Source of the DNA: Siphonodentalium dalli
Taxonomy: Eukaryota; Mollusca; Scaphopoda; Gadilida; Siphonodentaliidae
Assembly: GCA_032622095.1 (NCBI GenBank)
Contig: CP136061.1
Coordinates: 98,331,345 to 98,395,344, forward strand
Direction: 5' to 3'
Length of the DNA stretch: 64,000 nt
This document shows, piece after piece, positions 36,720-50,009 of this stretch. The notes beneath the pieces are model-generated. The model did no database searches and was not told where the DNA came from. It worked only from the letters and a program-made list of their open reading frames with translations. A program made the position numbers and the translations under genes. Position 1 is the stretch's first letter. The number at the start of each line of letters is the position of its first letter.

Positions 36720-37195
36720 TAACCCTTTCAGTGTCAGGGCCGATCTAATTGGCCCTAATTTACGGTCTGTGAAATCGGCCATAAAAAAAAAAAAAAAAAA
36801 AAAACATTTGGTTTTTAGATTTTTTTGGGTTGAATTTTTTTGGGTAAGCTTAAGCATGCTATAGCGAATTTAAAAACAAACTGGATAAAACCTTAGGGGC
36901 ATGTTATAACTCAAACCTATCACCAAGTATTCATAGTAATAATTTTGATGCCCATGAAAAACGTAAGAATCCCTGGCACTAAACCTACAAAATAAGTCTG
37001 TTAAAGAATATAAGAAAAAATTATTAAAATTGTAAAAAATTGTAAAAAATAATAACAAATGATGACAAATCGTTAGGCCAATGCATTCTCTTATATATGC
37101 GAGGCGACCTATGGTCGACTCGCATATATAAGAGAATGCATTGGCACAGGGTATATGGGTTGATACAAAAATCGGACCTGGCACTGAAAGGGTTA
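36720..37195. mobile_element. MITE with CCCTTTCAGTGCCAGG-type ends and internal hairpin
   Basis: Ends aaccctttcagtgtcaggg and cctggcactgaaagggtt are inverted. The 70 bp palindrome is at 37077-37146 and a 22-base A run at 36781. Same family as 7502-7748, but longer. Confidence 0.78.
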
Positions 37196-37629
37196 ACTAA
37201 TTTGCATTATAATAACTATATTGTTTGTATCGTTCATAGAACATATGAGTGTATTTTGCACTAACACATAGTTCAAATTCATTAATTCGTTGCACAATAG
37301 GAGATGGTCCCATAAATTATCGCATTTAGTGAATAGTACCCATTTAAATTGGTGTGAAACACTGCACTGAGCTGTTTCGAAAGTAATAATCATACAGAAT
37401 CATGTACACAAATAAGTTATTTTCGTGAATTTGATATCAAAATAGGCAGAACACATCGTTATTGTTATCAACGAATCGCATGCAGTGACTATTGTTGGCG
37501 GAATCATTGGCATAATGTTCATGCCCAACAATTCGTCCTGAATAAAGTAGTAAATATTTGCATGTGTCCGTATACATTACAAACATTGTTATCTCTTAAA
37601 TGGTACAGTCGATGTGGTTGAAATTTCCC

Positions 37630-39200
37630 ATAATATTAGTTACTTACTTTATTTTTCCAATGGAGATACTTTTTGGCTAATAACTTGTCGGTTATTTTCA
37701 TTGAAGTAAGTCCAACATATGTAATTAACATTTGACATGCAGAACATATACACATATATCACATAAAACCCCTATTTTAACATTACAAAAACATTACATA
37801 TTTCATTGTCTCTCACTAGTTACATATCACTTGGCATCGCGCCATCAAAAAGACTGCACATCTTTACATTGATTCAGGTGGATTAATACTATTTCAAAAA
37901 GCCGCGCATACACCAACATCAGAGAGTGTAAAATGACTGTTTTGTTCATTAAATTGATATTGTTGTACAACTTCGGTGCATTAACGAAAATAGACACAAA
38001 AACAAAGAGGCTGACATTTTCGATAATATTAGTTACTTACTATAATTTTCCAGTGGAGATACTTTTTGGCTAATAACTTATCGGTTATTTTCATTGAAGT
38101 AAGTCCAACATATGTAATTAACATTTGACATGCAGAACATATACACATATATCACATGAAACCTCTATTGTATCATTAAAAAAACATTACATAGTTCATT
38201 GTCTCTCACTAGTTACATATCACTTGGCATCGCGCCATCAAAAAGACTGCACATCTTTACATTGATTCAGGTGGATTAATACTATTTCGAAAAGCCGCGC
38301 ACACACCAACATCAGACAGTGTAAAATGACTGTTTTGTTCATTAAATTGATATTGTTGTACAACTTCGGTACATTAACGAAAATAGACACAAAAATAAAG
38401 AGGTTGAAATTTTCGATAATATTAGTTACTTACAATGTTTTTCCAGTGGAGATACTTGTTGGCTAATAACTTATCGGTTATTTTCATTATCGGTTATTTT
38501 CATTGACGTAAGTCCAACATATGTAATTAACATTTGACATGCAGAACATATACACATATATCACATGAAACCTCTATTGTATCAATAAAAAACCATTACA
38601 TATTTCATTGTCTCTCACTAGTTACATATCACTTGGCATCGCGCGCCATCAAAAAGACTGTACATCTTTACATTGATTCAGGCGGATTAATACTATTTCG
38701 AAAAGCCGCGCATACACCAACATCAGAGAGTGTAAACTGACTGTTTTGTTCATTAAATTGATATTGTTGTACAACTCGGTGCATTAACTAAAATAGACAC
38801 AAAACAAAGAGGTTGAAATTTTCGATAATATTAGTTACTTACTATATTTTTCCAGTGGATATACTTTTTGGCTAATAACTTATCGGTTATGTTCATTGAA
38901 GTAAGTCCAACATATGTAATTAACATTTGACATGCAGAACATATACACATATATCACATAAAACCCCTATTTTATCATTACAAAAACATTACACATTTCA
39001 TTGTCTCTCACTAGTTACATATCACTTGGCATCGCGCCAACAAAAAGACTGCACATCTTTACATTGATTCAGGCGGATTAATACTATTTCGAAAAGCCGC
39101 ACATACACCAACATCAGACAGATGACTGTTTTGTTCATTAAATTGATATTGTTGTACAACTTCGGTGCATTAACGAAAATAGACACAAACACAAAGAGGC
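37630..39200. repeat. Large tandem repeat, ~395 bp unit, 4 copies
   Basis: Each copy begins gataatattagttacttact (about 37632, 38022, 38413, 38823) and includes gtaagtccaacatatgtaat and cttggcatcgcgccatc. No coding content; the frame 38534-38740 is a reading of one copy. Confidence 0.9.
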
Positions 39201-39329
39201 AAATTGGGGACTATATTTTCCGTCGCCAGACCCAGAGCGGACAATACTGTTGAATACGGTTGTGAAGTGTCTCAGCCAACGCTGTAAATATATGCATTAT
39301 CCAGCCTCTGTTAAGAATTTTGATTTGTT

Positions 39330-39945
39330 AACAAGAGCACCCCGTTGGGCGTGGCATAATACGCCCGTTTGTGTAGTAGAGTGGGGCAATGTTTAATTCC
39401 TTTGTTTGAAACCTTTGACTTAAGACGAAATAATATTTGAACTTGATATTGATATGTATACCATATTTGGTTCAGTTCACTCGATTCAATCTAAAGGTAT
39501 CATCTGGAAACCGCATATCATGTAAATTCTAAGTCGAAAAAGGGGGCATAACTCAGTCAAAATTATGCGGACGAAACCCATATTCGAACTTGATCTGTAT
39601 TTTAGGTTGGTAAACTAATATACCAAATTTGGTTCAGTTCACTTGATACAATCTACAGTTATCATCCGGAAACCGCAAATCAGGTAAACTCTAAGTCGAA
39701 AAAGGGACATAACTCAGTCAAAATAATGCGGACAAAACCCATATTCCAACTTGATCTGTATTTTGGTGTGGTAAACTAACATACCAAATTTAGTTCAGTT
39801 CACTTGATTCAATCTAAAGTTATCATCCGGAAACCAAAAGCGGATGGACGGACCGACGGACGACGGACGGACAATCCCATTTACATAGTACGACCATTTT
39901 TTTCAAACAGGCATAAATTATAAAAAGGCATACAGTTCTAGTTTG
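39330..39945. repeat. Dispersed repeat with three ~145 bp subunits
   Basis: Starts aacaagagcaccccgttggg, repeats ttggttcagttcacttgatt with aaagggacataactcagtca, and ends in ggacggaccgacggacgacg. This type of repeat is familiar from molluscs and related phyla (established style, no search done). Confidence 0.6.
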
Positions 39946-40390
39946 TGATGTGATAACAAATATCTTCAACTCGTTATGGTGGGATATACGATTTTATGAA
40001 ACTCGTTTCATAAAATCTTACACCCCAACATAACTATATATAGATACACATGGTGCAAACATATTAATGCAATAAAGCAATGCAATTCAATTCAAGTATT
40101 GCGCCCACCCCATTCAAGGGTATCGATATAGAATGTTATTAACGTGACTGTGGCATCACACCCACATCAACATTTGAAGCAGATAGGCTAGGAATGGAAA
40201 CAACCTCCTCTATTAAATTTGACGCCGTATTGGATAACAATGTTTCCCCAAATCGGATGTTCTGTTGGCACCAAAATCTCTTTCATACAATTTTTTCCTT
40301 GTTAACCAATCAGTTTGCGTACCACGGCCATACTAATAGCAGTATTCCCATTAGCCATTTCATGACTGGAGCTTCCTGAATTTTTGCGAA

Positions 40391-40980
40391 AACCCTGTGC
40401 CAATGCATTCTCTTATCTATACGAGTCGGCCATAGGTCGCCTCGCATATATACGAAAATACATTGGCCTAACAAATTTGATATTATGTTTTATAATTGTT
40501 AAAGAATAAGAAAAAATGAAAACAAATTGTTAAATAGTGTTAAAGAATGTAAGAAATAATTATAAAAAAATGATAAAAACTGTTAAAGAATGGAAGAAAC
40601 TATGATAAAAATTGATATAAAATGGAAGAAAAAAAAACGATAAAAAATGATAATATTATGAAAGACTGTAAGTAAAAATTATAAAAATTGTCATAGAATC
40701 TGATAGGATTTTAGAAAAAAATATATAAATTGTTAATAGAATGTAAGAACAAATCATAAAAAATGAGAAAAAAATGAGAAAAAAATGAGAAAAAAATGAG
40801 AAAAAAATGAGAAATTATGATAAAACTTGTTAAAGAATGTAAGAAAATCATATCATATCAAATCATAACTAAATTATTAGGCCAATGCAGTATCTTATAT
40901 ATGGTGCATTGGCACAGGGTATTTTATGTTGCGCCAGCGTAGCCCCCGTCATGAAAGGGTTAATTTCTGCAAACTATCTC
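40391..40980. mobile_element. Hairpin MITE, right hairpin truncated
   Basis: The left palindrome is at about 40399-40470 after accctgtgcc. A long aatgtaagaaaaaattataa-type core follows, and the right side keeps only gccaatgcagtatcttatat then ggtgcattggcacagggt, so the second hairpin has lost its centre. The right outer end catgaaagggtt is recognisable. Confidence 0.7.
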
Positions 40981-41361
40981 TGAAATATATCTACAGTTTG
41001 TATATTATTCCAATATAAACCTACCATCTAGGCCAACAAGATATGGCGTCTGTTCGTGGTACGGTTTGTTTTATATGGATATGAACGCATGTCCCAATTG
41101 GCAGTTGACCAATCACATAACAGGATTTACACTGACTATGTCAGTATTATGAAACATTTCATGTCTCGTTGACAATTAACTAATGAAATCGCAATGTTAT
41201 GTTGCACGGACTTCGTTTGCAAATATAACATGATTATATAGCTGTCTGACTATTTTCCGGCACTGAGAATTAGACTCTCTTATGCCCTTCGGTCGAAATC
41301 AGAAGTTATTTTAAATCTAACCCCCATAATACATGTACATAATCACTATAAATATACACAC
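40981..41361. other. Intron sequence, no feature recognised
   Basis: Start of the intron 3' of FN3-2 on the minus strand. No repeat or exon was seen. Confidence 0.4.
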
Positions 41362-41649
41362 CTGTTGCTGGAATAGTTATCCGTGTTTGAAGAGGCTTGC
41401 TATTGACATTGTTTCTGATGGTTGTAATGCTTGCTGTATAGTCTAGCCCAGGTGACAAGCCAGTCACATGTATACTGGTCTGGTTCCCGTTCGCGGTTCC
41501 GTCGAATCGTGACCTATGCTTATTACTATTACTAAACATGGCAATTGCATAGCTATCAACGTTTGGTGGGGCTGGTAACCACGACAGCGTCATATTGGGG
41601 GCTTTTATGTCATCCAGCGGTCGCCTAAGGTCTGTCGGAGGCAACGGTT
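41362..41649 (-). CDS. Fibronectin type III domain 2 (single exon)
   Basis: The acceptor is GCTTCTTTCAG and the donor is AACAG|GTGTGT. The exon is 288 nt (96 codons), phase 1 at both ends. It encodes PLPPTDLRRPLDD, then NMTLSWLPAPPNVDSYAIAM (Trp-x-Pro of strand B/C) and IHVTGLSPGLDYTASITTIR (Leu-x-Pro and tyrosine corner). NMT and NQT are possible glycosylation sites. The join from FN3-1 gives Glu (G+AA). The acceptor lies 42 nt from the terminus of a 2.6 kb transposon, so much of the branch-point zone may be transposon-derived. Confidence 0.88.
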
Positions 41650-41691
41650 CTGAAAGAAGCAGATGTAGCTTAAACACAGGCAGCTATATAC

Positions 41692-44290
41692 ACTGTTAGA
41701 AAAAATACCGTCGTTTCAACGGTCTGAGACCGCGCAACATCGCTGCCAACATTTGACCGTTAAACATACGGTCAGACCGTAGCATGTTCCACGGCATAAA
41801 ACCGTTTAAGTAACGGGCAGACCGTAAGCAATAACTGTCAGACCGTTGTATTTTTTACGGTTCAGCACCGTTTAATTAATATCAAGACTGTAACTAATAA
41901 AGGTCAGACCAATGGTATTTTTCATGGGTCATCACCAATTTTTTGCTCTTAATTTGCTAATTTACCATAGAATTAGCCAGGTTCTCATGGTGACAATATG
42001 ATTTCCCGGTACGCATTACGATTCATATGTTTTTGAAAGGTCGAAACTATAGTATTATTTGTAACTGAAAAATACATCTTATTTCTTATGTTACGATCAT
42101 AGTGTTATACTATACAATACTTATGAAACTTTGCAGTTTGCAGAGGATCAAGCTTGTTATCTGCCTTGTATAATTTAATCCGGAAAAGGCTGCACACGCG
42201 TAATGTGTTCGCCTTTCACTAACTACTGTATAAATATGGCTGTAAATAAAAAATGATCCTAGTAATAGCTGATAAGCCAACCAATCACTATTCAGTTATG
42301 AGTAATAGTAATTTCGACCATTATAAAACATGAATCGGCATTCCCTTTTAAGCCATAAAAAGAACAAAGCTACATGTTTCACAGTTAAAACTCAAATGTA
42401 TGTACATGTAAAAGTAATATATCTTAATGGCATACTTTTTGGTAACATGTAAGGCATGAAATTGTCCAGTCCTTTGAAAACACAGTTTTTGTTTTAACAA
42501 GTGAATCCGTCCATCATGACAATACAGTACAAGTCAGAAGAAGTATTTTTAGGCGCACCTTTATTGCGATATTGAGTGTGCTTAATTTTTAAAGAAAAAG
42601 GCGTGATTATAGCAGACTACCGAAAATCTGTCGCGCTTATTATTGCAATATTGAACGCAAAATATTGCGATACTAAGTGCGCTAAATTTCATACATACCA
42701 GATAGTGTTATATTTATATTAGATAAATACTGTACATAGTGTACATATAGTGTACATATAGCACTTACAACCATAATTATATACATATCTAAAACATTGT
42801 CTCTATGTATACAATAAACAATATAGAAGAAGCGATTATGTGATTTTAATGTCACAATTTTGAGCGCAAGATGTCGCAATATTAAGTGGAAAAAATTGAG
42901 ATAATAAGCGCAAAATATTGCAATAATATCACAAGCGACATGCTTATAAGCGATTCCACTTGCAATATTATTGCGATATTGGGCGCGAAAATATCGCGCT
43001 TAATATACCACTTCTTTTGACTGGTACTGTATATCAATAACAGCTAGTTGGGTTGGAACATTCAAGACAACAGCAGATCCCATAATAACTGTGCGCAATG
43101 ACTTGGCGACAATGTTCTCCTGTAGTCGCACATTTTCCATGAAATTTTAAATCATGATGCATCAAACTGTATACTGTCAGTGAGATAGCCAAAGATAGTT
43201 TGATAAGAACATCCAACCAATAGCGTACTCCCGATAACTTGACGATACCATGGCGAATGATGACAATGTCTCATATCCACACGTTTCAATAAAAATTGAT
43301 GAACACAGGATGAATTGGTCCGTGTAATTGTAAAGTTGGAATTGTAGATATGTGATCATCCGTCACTGCGCGGCGCCAGTTCATTGTTTATGGTGTTGTT
43401 GTTGGCACTGAAGCTCTTGTGAATTACACCGGTGCATACAGTACATATACATGTATTTCCTCTCTTGTAAAACTACATGCATGTGCTTTGAATCAATCAG
43501 ATTCAGCACACAGTCAACTGATTTGTCAACATTCTAATAGTAATAGCTGCTCGTTGAGTCGTTGTTGTTATTATTGTTGTTACTTTTGGTTGACATCGAA
43601 GCTCGTGCTAATTGTACCCGTATCCTCTGTGTCAGTAAATGTGCCAGTGTTTTGATACTAAGTCACAACACTGTCAATTGCAACATCTTCACTGAGTCGA
43701 ATGAAGTCAGACCCCGGATCACGCCATGAATCGATTTGGCATGAATCTGTACTCTCTAATTTAGTGGAAATTGTCAATTATTAATCCGATTTTCGCAGAA
43801 TTTAAACTTGTCCGGTTATCAAAGGAACCGAAATCAGACCATGTTAACAACTGTCCACAATCGAACAGGTAAGAGTTTCCCAAAAAAGAATAGTTTGGAT
43901 CAAATATGCACCGTCAAAGAAAAATGGCGAAATGATCTGAATGATAAAACGCGAACTTGAGAGAACAAGTTAACGTACTCATCAATATACGTACCGGCCG
44001 CATAACACAGAATGAATGCCGCAATATTAAGCGCATATTAATACATATTAAATATCAGCAGACTAAGATAATGCATACTGTATGGAGTCATTGCCGTATA
44101 TAATATGGTCGCCGATAAATATACTATTGAATTTTGACGGTATGACATTGAATCACGAAAATATTGAATTTAGACAATTTTGATGGGCACATAAAATAAC
44201 GGTATGGGGCCGTCAAACTGATCAAACGGTATGGGACCGTCGATTATGACGGCCCGAAACCGTCGAACCGACAGTAATTTCTAACAGTGT
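41692..44290. mobile_element. 2.6 kb non-autonomous DNA transposon, copy 1
   Basis: Terminal inverted repeats cactgttagaaa and tttctaacagtg, with taccgtcg-rich subterminal repeats. TATA flanks both sides, a possible 4 bp target duplication. It matches 51327-53978 in the same orientation through most of its length (tgttacgatcatagt, ttgcaatattgaacgc, gtgcgcaatgacttggcgac). No transposase frame was recognised. Its left terminus is 42 nt from the FN3-2 exon. Confidence 0.85.
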
Positions 44291-45700
44291 ATAGCGTATA
44301 TCTCATAATGATCGTTGGGCATAAACTTTTGTGTTTGTTATCTGTTATTTTGTATTCAGTCTTTTGTAAAAGTAACTTCTTTAAAAAGTACACAGTTTTT
44401 AAAAATTGATAACACTTTTCCACATAATTTGACCATGATATCGACCATTCACTGTAAACTCCAACTAAATTGTGAATAGCAGAATTGAATCAATAAACTT
44501 GAAACGTATATAAACATTTCAGACAACGAACAACAGAACAGTACAACAGTATCTCGTATAAACACACACAACCACCCCAAACTCAGGGACGTTGTTAAAG
44601 TGTGGGGAGGAATCTAATGTGTTAACATTTTCAAAAATTCGAAAATTCATGTCCGGCTCGAAATCGGTTGAAAATTAAACAAAATAAATAGGTTAACCTT
44701 GTTTCGATCTTTTGATTTGCCAACTAGTCTGAAATATGTTGTTTTAGATTAAATAACGCATACTTGTCTACCTTTTGCTAAAAGTTTTGGACTGAAATTG
44801 GCATTAGTTGGGAGATATAAAACAGTATGAGGTTGTCTGGTATGACATTTCCTACATAGTGAAAGCGAGAAATACAATTTGGAACACTTGAAACAGAGGA
44901 ATTTCCAGAACTTGTGATTTTTTGTCTGGTTCAATGGGTGCGGTCTGAGATGGTGTAGGTTAAGTGTGCGTGGTCTGAAATGGTGATATACGTTTGTAAA
45001 TTTATTGATTGATTCAATTCGATTATTTACAGTTTAATTGGGGTTTACAGTGAGTGTCGATGTCATGGTCAACATTATGTGTTATACTGTTCGGTTGTTC
45101 GTTGGTAAACAAGCGGTTCGTGGATGTTTATGCAGATGAATTTAGGCAGTTAATCAAAGTGAAGGATCCCAAAAACATTCAAGAATGTAAAATAGAGCGA
45201 AGATACTGCCTATGCCAATTGTTCTGGTATGTAAGAGCTGGCTATGGACATCAGTCGCTTGAAATGTGAATAATTAAATGTTCAAATATGTTATGCATTT
45301 ATGACCAATGTTCTCAATAACACGTCCTAACAAGCCTGCAATGGAAAAACCCATGGGTTTACAATTCCTATTAATAACACATAACGTCGCCTGAGCTTGT
45401 TATTAATCGAGCACACATATTTATAGTACAATACATTATATATCGTGATTTATCAACTCCTTTCCGTGCGATGTGGTGTGGAACTTTTAGAAAAGCATAT
45501 AGTAGTGCGGATTGTCTCCCATTCGAACCATTGTCATCATGCGATTCGTCTCGGGAGACAGTGTGTTCATCGGAGTGATAATCCGCAATGTCCATCTCCA
45601 ACCAGCTCATAATTTTTATAATATTCTGAATTTCTGATACATTATATCTCACGTGACTTTCTCACGTTCTGATTGGCTGCACACTGCTATACTATTCTAT
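44291..45700. other. Intron sequence, no feature recognised
   Basis: AT-rich. The open frame at 45054-45269 (plus) has a signal-peptide-like start (STLCVILFGCSLVNKRFVDV) but no domain or splice context. Confidence 0.35.
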
Positions 45701-45702
45701 AA

Positions 45703-45842
45703 ATATTGCACGGCTTGGAGGTGACTATGCCAAAATAGTGGTCCGATGGGAGGAATAGTCTCCGAGCCGGAGGCGAGGGGACTATTCCTCTACCGAGGAC
45801 CATTATTTTGGCATAGTCACCGACAAGCCGTGCAATATTTAT
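45703..45842. mobile_element. Foldback element, ~55 bp arms
   Basis: ataaatattgcacggcttgg and caagccgtgcaatatttat are inverted ends; gactatgccaaaatagtggt mirrors accattattttggcatagtc. A related copy is at 47109-47216. Confidence 0.85.
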
Positions 45843-47108
45843 TATATTTTATCGAACGTTTTTCATTCTGTCACAGGACCCATAATGTCAAACAATTCAC
45901 AATCATCTATATTCCATGTATTCCCTTTTCATTGCAGAACGATTTCAATATTTTCAGTGCAAAGTTTTGATGTTTCGTTTTTTTTTTTGCTTGTCAGATT
46001 TTCTTCAGGATTCTAATTGGGCAAATATTAAATTTTCTTCCTCGGGAATTATTAACAATGGAAAGCAGACATCGTTGTTGTTGATGTTGTTGTTAAACAA
46101 TGACATCAATTCAAAACAATACTTTTTTAACCGAAAACAAACTGTAGATTCGTTCAGAAAATTTAGTATCGCGAACTAAGGAATAGACAAACATATCGAA
46201 GCGATATTGTGATCAGCGGAGAAAGGGACATTATAAATCGCCACATCAATCATGGGTAAAACATCACAAATAACATAAAGAAATTGCTTACGATCACTTA
46301 TTGTGCTCTAGTTGTCGATTACAAAGACATTTCGGATAAAAACATGTTGAACTTTTGAAACGAGGCGGAGATGACTTTCAAATTACCTCCCCGGAATAGT
46401 GGGCATGCTAAAAATAGATTTCTGGATTTTCCAAGCGATAGTGGGTGTGCTAAAATTAGGAGGCCCACTATGGCTTCGTGTACAACACTATCGGTAATAG
46501 CGAATGTCAATCAACCAACCACAAGCGTGGATAAGGCTTATATAGTCACGTGAGATAAAATATTTTACAATATTACCCCAGTAGGATTCCTACATGCCTA
46601 CTATTATTGTTCTATATATAGTAACAAATTAATTTCGCGCAATCGGGTTGCCGCCTAAAGTTACGGCCAATCTGAAACTACCTTGTACGATACCTGTTGC
46701 ACTATCGGTATATCATTGTATTTATTGGTGAATTGTAATGATCTTACAACTGTCAGATCATAGTTATCCAATGTATTTAATAGTTTGTAGTTTAGTTGGC
46801 AAGCGACCAGTCCTAATTTTGTAATGCCAGTAGACATTAATTATAACTTCCTTTCCGATTTCTAAAAGTTAGCCAAAATATCTTTGCTAATGACGTATTT
46901 ATAGAAATACATGCATGAATCAAGAAGAAATGCTGTTAGATGTAACTAATAACAATAGTTATGCTCCCTTGCAATCGTCAAAAGAATGCCGTAAATTGTA
47001 AAATCTGAAACAGATTTTCAAAATTCACTGTAAATAAAAATGTGACAAAATCAGACAGAGAAATAGGGAGAGAATTGACACCAATGTTCGCTATAATATA
47101 GTAAATAA
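45843..47108. other. Intron sequence, no feature recognised
   Basis: Frames such as 45916-46179 (plus) have no recognised domain. A short palindromic stretch near 46390-46450 (aatagtgggcatgctaaaa) was noted. Confidence 0.35.
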
Positions 47109-47216
47109 TGAATGTCTTGTCGTTGACAATGCCAAAATAGTGGTCCTGCGGCTCGTGGACTATTCCTCCTCTCGGACCACTATTTTTGCATAGTCAGCTC
47201 CAAGCCATTCATTATC
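47109..47216. mobile_element. Related foldback, shorter copy
   Basis: gaatgtcttgtcgttgacaa at left and tagtcagctccaagccattc at right are imperfect mirrors; gccaaaatagtggtcc mirrors ggaccactatttttgc. Shares its core with 45703-45842. Confidence 0.75.
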
Positions 47217-47221
47217 TATAT

Positions 47222-47750
47222 TAGATCATGCCATAAATGTCTACTCTGGCTAAGGCCATGTAGAGATCATACTCCACTAGTACAAAACCTGGGAACTTTT
47301 TAAAGTTTTGACAGGGAACCTTATAAAATCGAAAAAATAATGCGGGGAATATATTTCTTAGTTATTATCTGTTCCTTAATAATGTACTAAATTGCAGGTG
47401 AATGTTTCAACTAAAAATTTCATGATTTAAGTGAATTTGTGAGCAATTTTGCTGTGCGTCGCTTACAATTGCGGAATTTCTCCTGGGTAATTAATTCGAC
47501 GTTTTTTTTGCGATATTGACTCACAAAAGTAAAAAAAAATAATGCAATTTTCATTTGGGACATTCACCTACAGTGAAGTACATTATTAAGGAACAGATAA
47601 TAACTAAGAACTATATTTCCTGTGTTATTTGTTCGCGTTTTTATAAGGTTCCCTGCCAAAACTTCAAAAAGTTCCAAGGTTTTGTACTGGTGGAATATGA
47701 TATCTACGGGCGTTAGCCAGAGTAGAGATTCATGACATGATCTATATCTA
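47222..47750. mobile_element. Long foldback element, ~200 bp arms
   Basis: tagatcatgccataaatgtc and gattcatgacatgatctata are inverted outer ends; gggaaccttataaaa mirrors ttttataaggttccct; ctgttccttaataatgtac mirrors gtacattattaaggaacag. The unique centre is about 130 bp. It ends 22 nt from the FN3-1 donor. Confidence 0.88.
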
Positions 47751-47771
47751 TATAATATAATTTGTTCTCAC

Positions 47772-48029
47772 CTGTATAAATTTTTAAACCAGTGAAGCTA
47801 ACTGGTTTTGATTCGCCGATCTGACTCAGCCATAGCGTGACGTTTGCTAGATATTCTGTTCCGGGTTTCAGACCAACGACCGTGAATGGTGGTCCATCTA
47901 ACGAGTATGTCTTTGTGTCAATGTCCAGCGTGTAATTCTTGATCAAAATTGGATCAACAGGAGGATCCCAGTCTAGGATCAGTCGGTCTGGGTATTTCTT
48001 CCCGCCAATTTGCAGTGTTAAATTACTTG
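47772..48029 (-). CDS. Fibronectin type III domain 1 (single exon)
   Basis: The acceptor is ATTTCCCCACAG and the donor is TACAG|GTGAGA. The exon is 258 nt (86 codons), phase 1 at both ends. It opens SNLTLQIGGKKYPDRLILDW, with the B-strand Trp followed by DPP and then NYTLDI on strand C. The E/F region carries FTVVGLKPGTEYLANVTLWL, the classic FN3 signature of a Leu-x-Pro loop and the tyrosine-corner Tyr. One exon carrying a whole FN3 domain is typical of animal receptors. An NVT sequon is present. A foldback element starts 22 nt past the donor. Confidence 0.88.
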
Positions 48030-48725
48030 CTGTGGGGAAATAAGATCACATGGCACCACTGTCAATAAGAACCTCAATACGTATATTGAATAGCTGCCTT
48101 TGACATACAACTGAATATCTCAACCACATTCTAAATCGTCAATTAAGCGAACGTTGTGCAATTTGCAGATCTATTGTCGAACCAATAGCTACATGTACCA
48201 TAATTATTATCGACACAATGGAATTTCTCAACCACAGTCCAAATCGCCAATTAAGCGAGTGTTGTGCAATTTACCGATTTATGTCGAGACAATAGCTCCA
48301 TGTACCATAATTATATCATGCAGTTAAGATAGACTGTATCTAATGTTTATGGTAAACCATTAATGCTGCACATAATAGAGTTTTTATATCCGAAAAATAT
48401 GAATGATATATATCAACGAAAACCTTAGCTGTTTTAATATGCATGGGAAACTTTATTTTTCTTCAAAAGACAAATAGTGTTTTATCTGTGGAGTATCGTT
48501 CGGTTACCTAAATAAATCTCATGCATGTACGATGTACGGATACAATTGTGTCCCAGTTTGGTTTACCATATATCCGGTACATCTCCTCCTTGTCAAAAGT
48601 CTCTGATATTTAAAAATGTTTTTTGTTCACCAATATTTCTCGAATATTGTTTAGACAGTTGACACATGCGGTTATTGTGACACACCATTTAAGGATTTAA
48701 GAACCATCAACTAGTTGGGAATTAT
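48030..48725. repeat. Intron with a ~120 bp direct duplication
   Basis: tctcaaccacattctaaatc and tctcaaccacagtccaaatc at about 48118 and 48225 start two copies that each include gcgaacgttgtgcaattt or its variant and catgtaccataattat. Nothing else was seen. Confidence 0.65.
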
Positions 48726-48726
48726 A

Positions 48727-49010
48727 TGATACTAGCTGATGTGCACGACTTCGTTCGGCTATATAGGGATTTCTTTGTGATCATCTCTGTCTGGGAAGAA
48801 TATACAGGGTCTGCACAAACTATTGTTCGATCGGTCCAGAAACATGCCTATATGAGCGTATATGAACTAGGTAGGGTCATATCCAAGGACACGGTCGCAA
48901 GTGAAATTGGACCCACCCATATTGTTCCAGGGACCAACGTAGGTATATATACCAAATTTGAGTCGGATCGGTCGAGCAGTTTTCGCGTCTATACCACATC
49001 CTGAGAGAAT
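48727..49010 (-). mobile_element. Helitron-like or SINE-like 3' fragment on the minus strand
   Basis: On the minus strand the sequence ends gtgcacatcagCTAG, preceded by a short CCGAA...gtcg hairpin. The plus frame 48726-49004 ends in an IYTKFESDRSSSFRVYT-like string that I associate with non-coding repeats in marine invertebrates rather than with a protein. Confidence 0.4.
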
Positions 49011-49498
49011 GACATGTAGTCGCCAATGAGTAGTTAGCATGCGCAGAACGGGTTAAGCGTTCGTGGCAATATTCCTGCAGTTTTCCAGTTATCGGGCTTC
49101 AATGAGAAGCACTCGATTTAATGCTACAATATCGGAAGTATACTAACATGGCACAGAAGAAAAATTTAGACCGAGTCCATGACTTGAATAAATATCTATG
49201 TGATAGATATAAGTCGGTATACGTCACCGTATCCTATTGTTGGACATCAATTGATCCATAGGCCGTACGTACCGCTAATTTATGAATGAACAGGGTGTGT
49301 GTAAATTCAGGCTTCATGCTTCCACGTGATGTATCAATCCCAAATACAAATCTATGGTGCTAATGTAATTTACCAGAGATGGGAACTTCATGGTGGCAGC
49401 TGGAAATTCAAAGACCGCCACTGCACAACAAATGTATGTCCCAACCGAATACTATAGCAAATTTGCTATATGGCACTGAAAGCTCAGCAAATACTTAC

Positions 49499-49621
49499 TT
49501 GATCGACATTCGTGGGTCATGATATCGCCGTATGATTGATCGTTGCATTGACAAACACCGCCACGACAAACCCGCTGCTTACATTCACTCGTTGAGCTGC
49601 AGGCTGCACCAAAATCTTGAG
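49499..49621 (-). CDS. EGF/EB-like module exon E6
   Basis: The acceptor is CTTGATTGCAG and the donor is TCAA|GTAAGT. The exon is 123 nt, phase 1 at both ends. It encodes QDFGAACSSTSECKQRVC and then RGGVCQCNDQSYGDIMTHEC. It is the last cysteine-rich module before the fibronectin domains. The final A joins CA of the FN3-1 exon to give Thr. The acceptor pyrimidine tract is modest but the codon phases agree on both sides. Confidence 0.8.
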
Positions 49622-50009
49622 CTGCAATCAAGTTATTATCTGTGTTACAATTCAATTCATTATTATTATTACAGAAATTTTGTCGATGATGGTGGTGTTT
49701 GGCAAGCAATATTTCATACATGAACAACTCGAGGTTTGTAAAATGCGTTTCATTAAAACGCTGATATGTAGGTTTGTCGTTTGTTTATAAATGTACATAT
49801 TATATGTACATATGTGTACATCTATACTATGGGGAAATGACGTTATGTGGGCGATGGTGATGCCATAGCTTATCTACCCGCACGACACCCATGTCCCCTG
49901 TGTTCGTCTGCACCACATGTAACGATGTGACCTACCCATGGACAAATACATGTAGCACACATGTACCCAAATATAGTTCCCCTAAACCACATGTGGCAAT
50001 GTAACTTAC

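Noticed and set aside
45054-45269. Plus frame with a signal-peptide-like N terminus
   Set aside because: 71 codons, no recognisable mature domain, and antisense inside an intron; chance hydrophobicity is sufficient.
48726-49004. 92-codon plus frame from a repeat
   Set aside because: It starts at the CTAG end of a mobile fragment and reads like a non-coding repeat translation; no start context or splice support.
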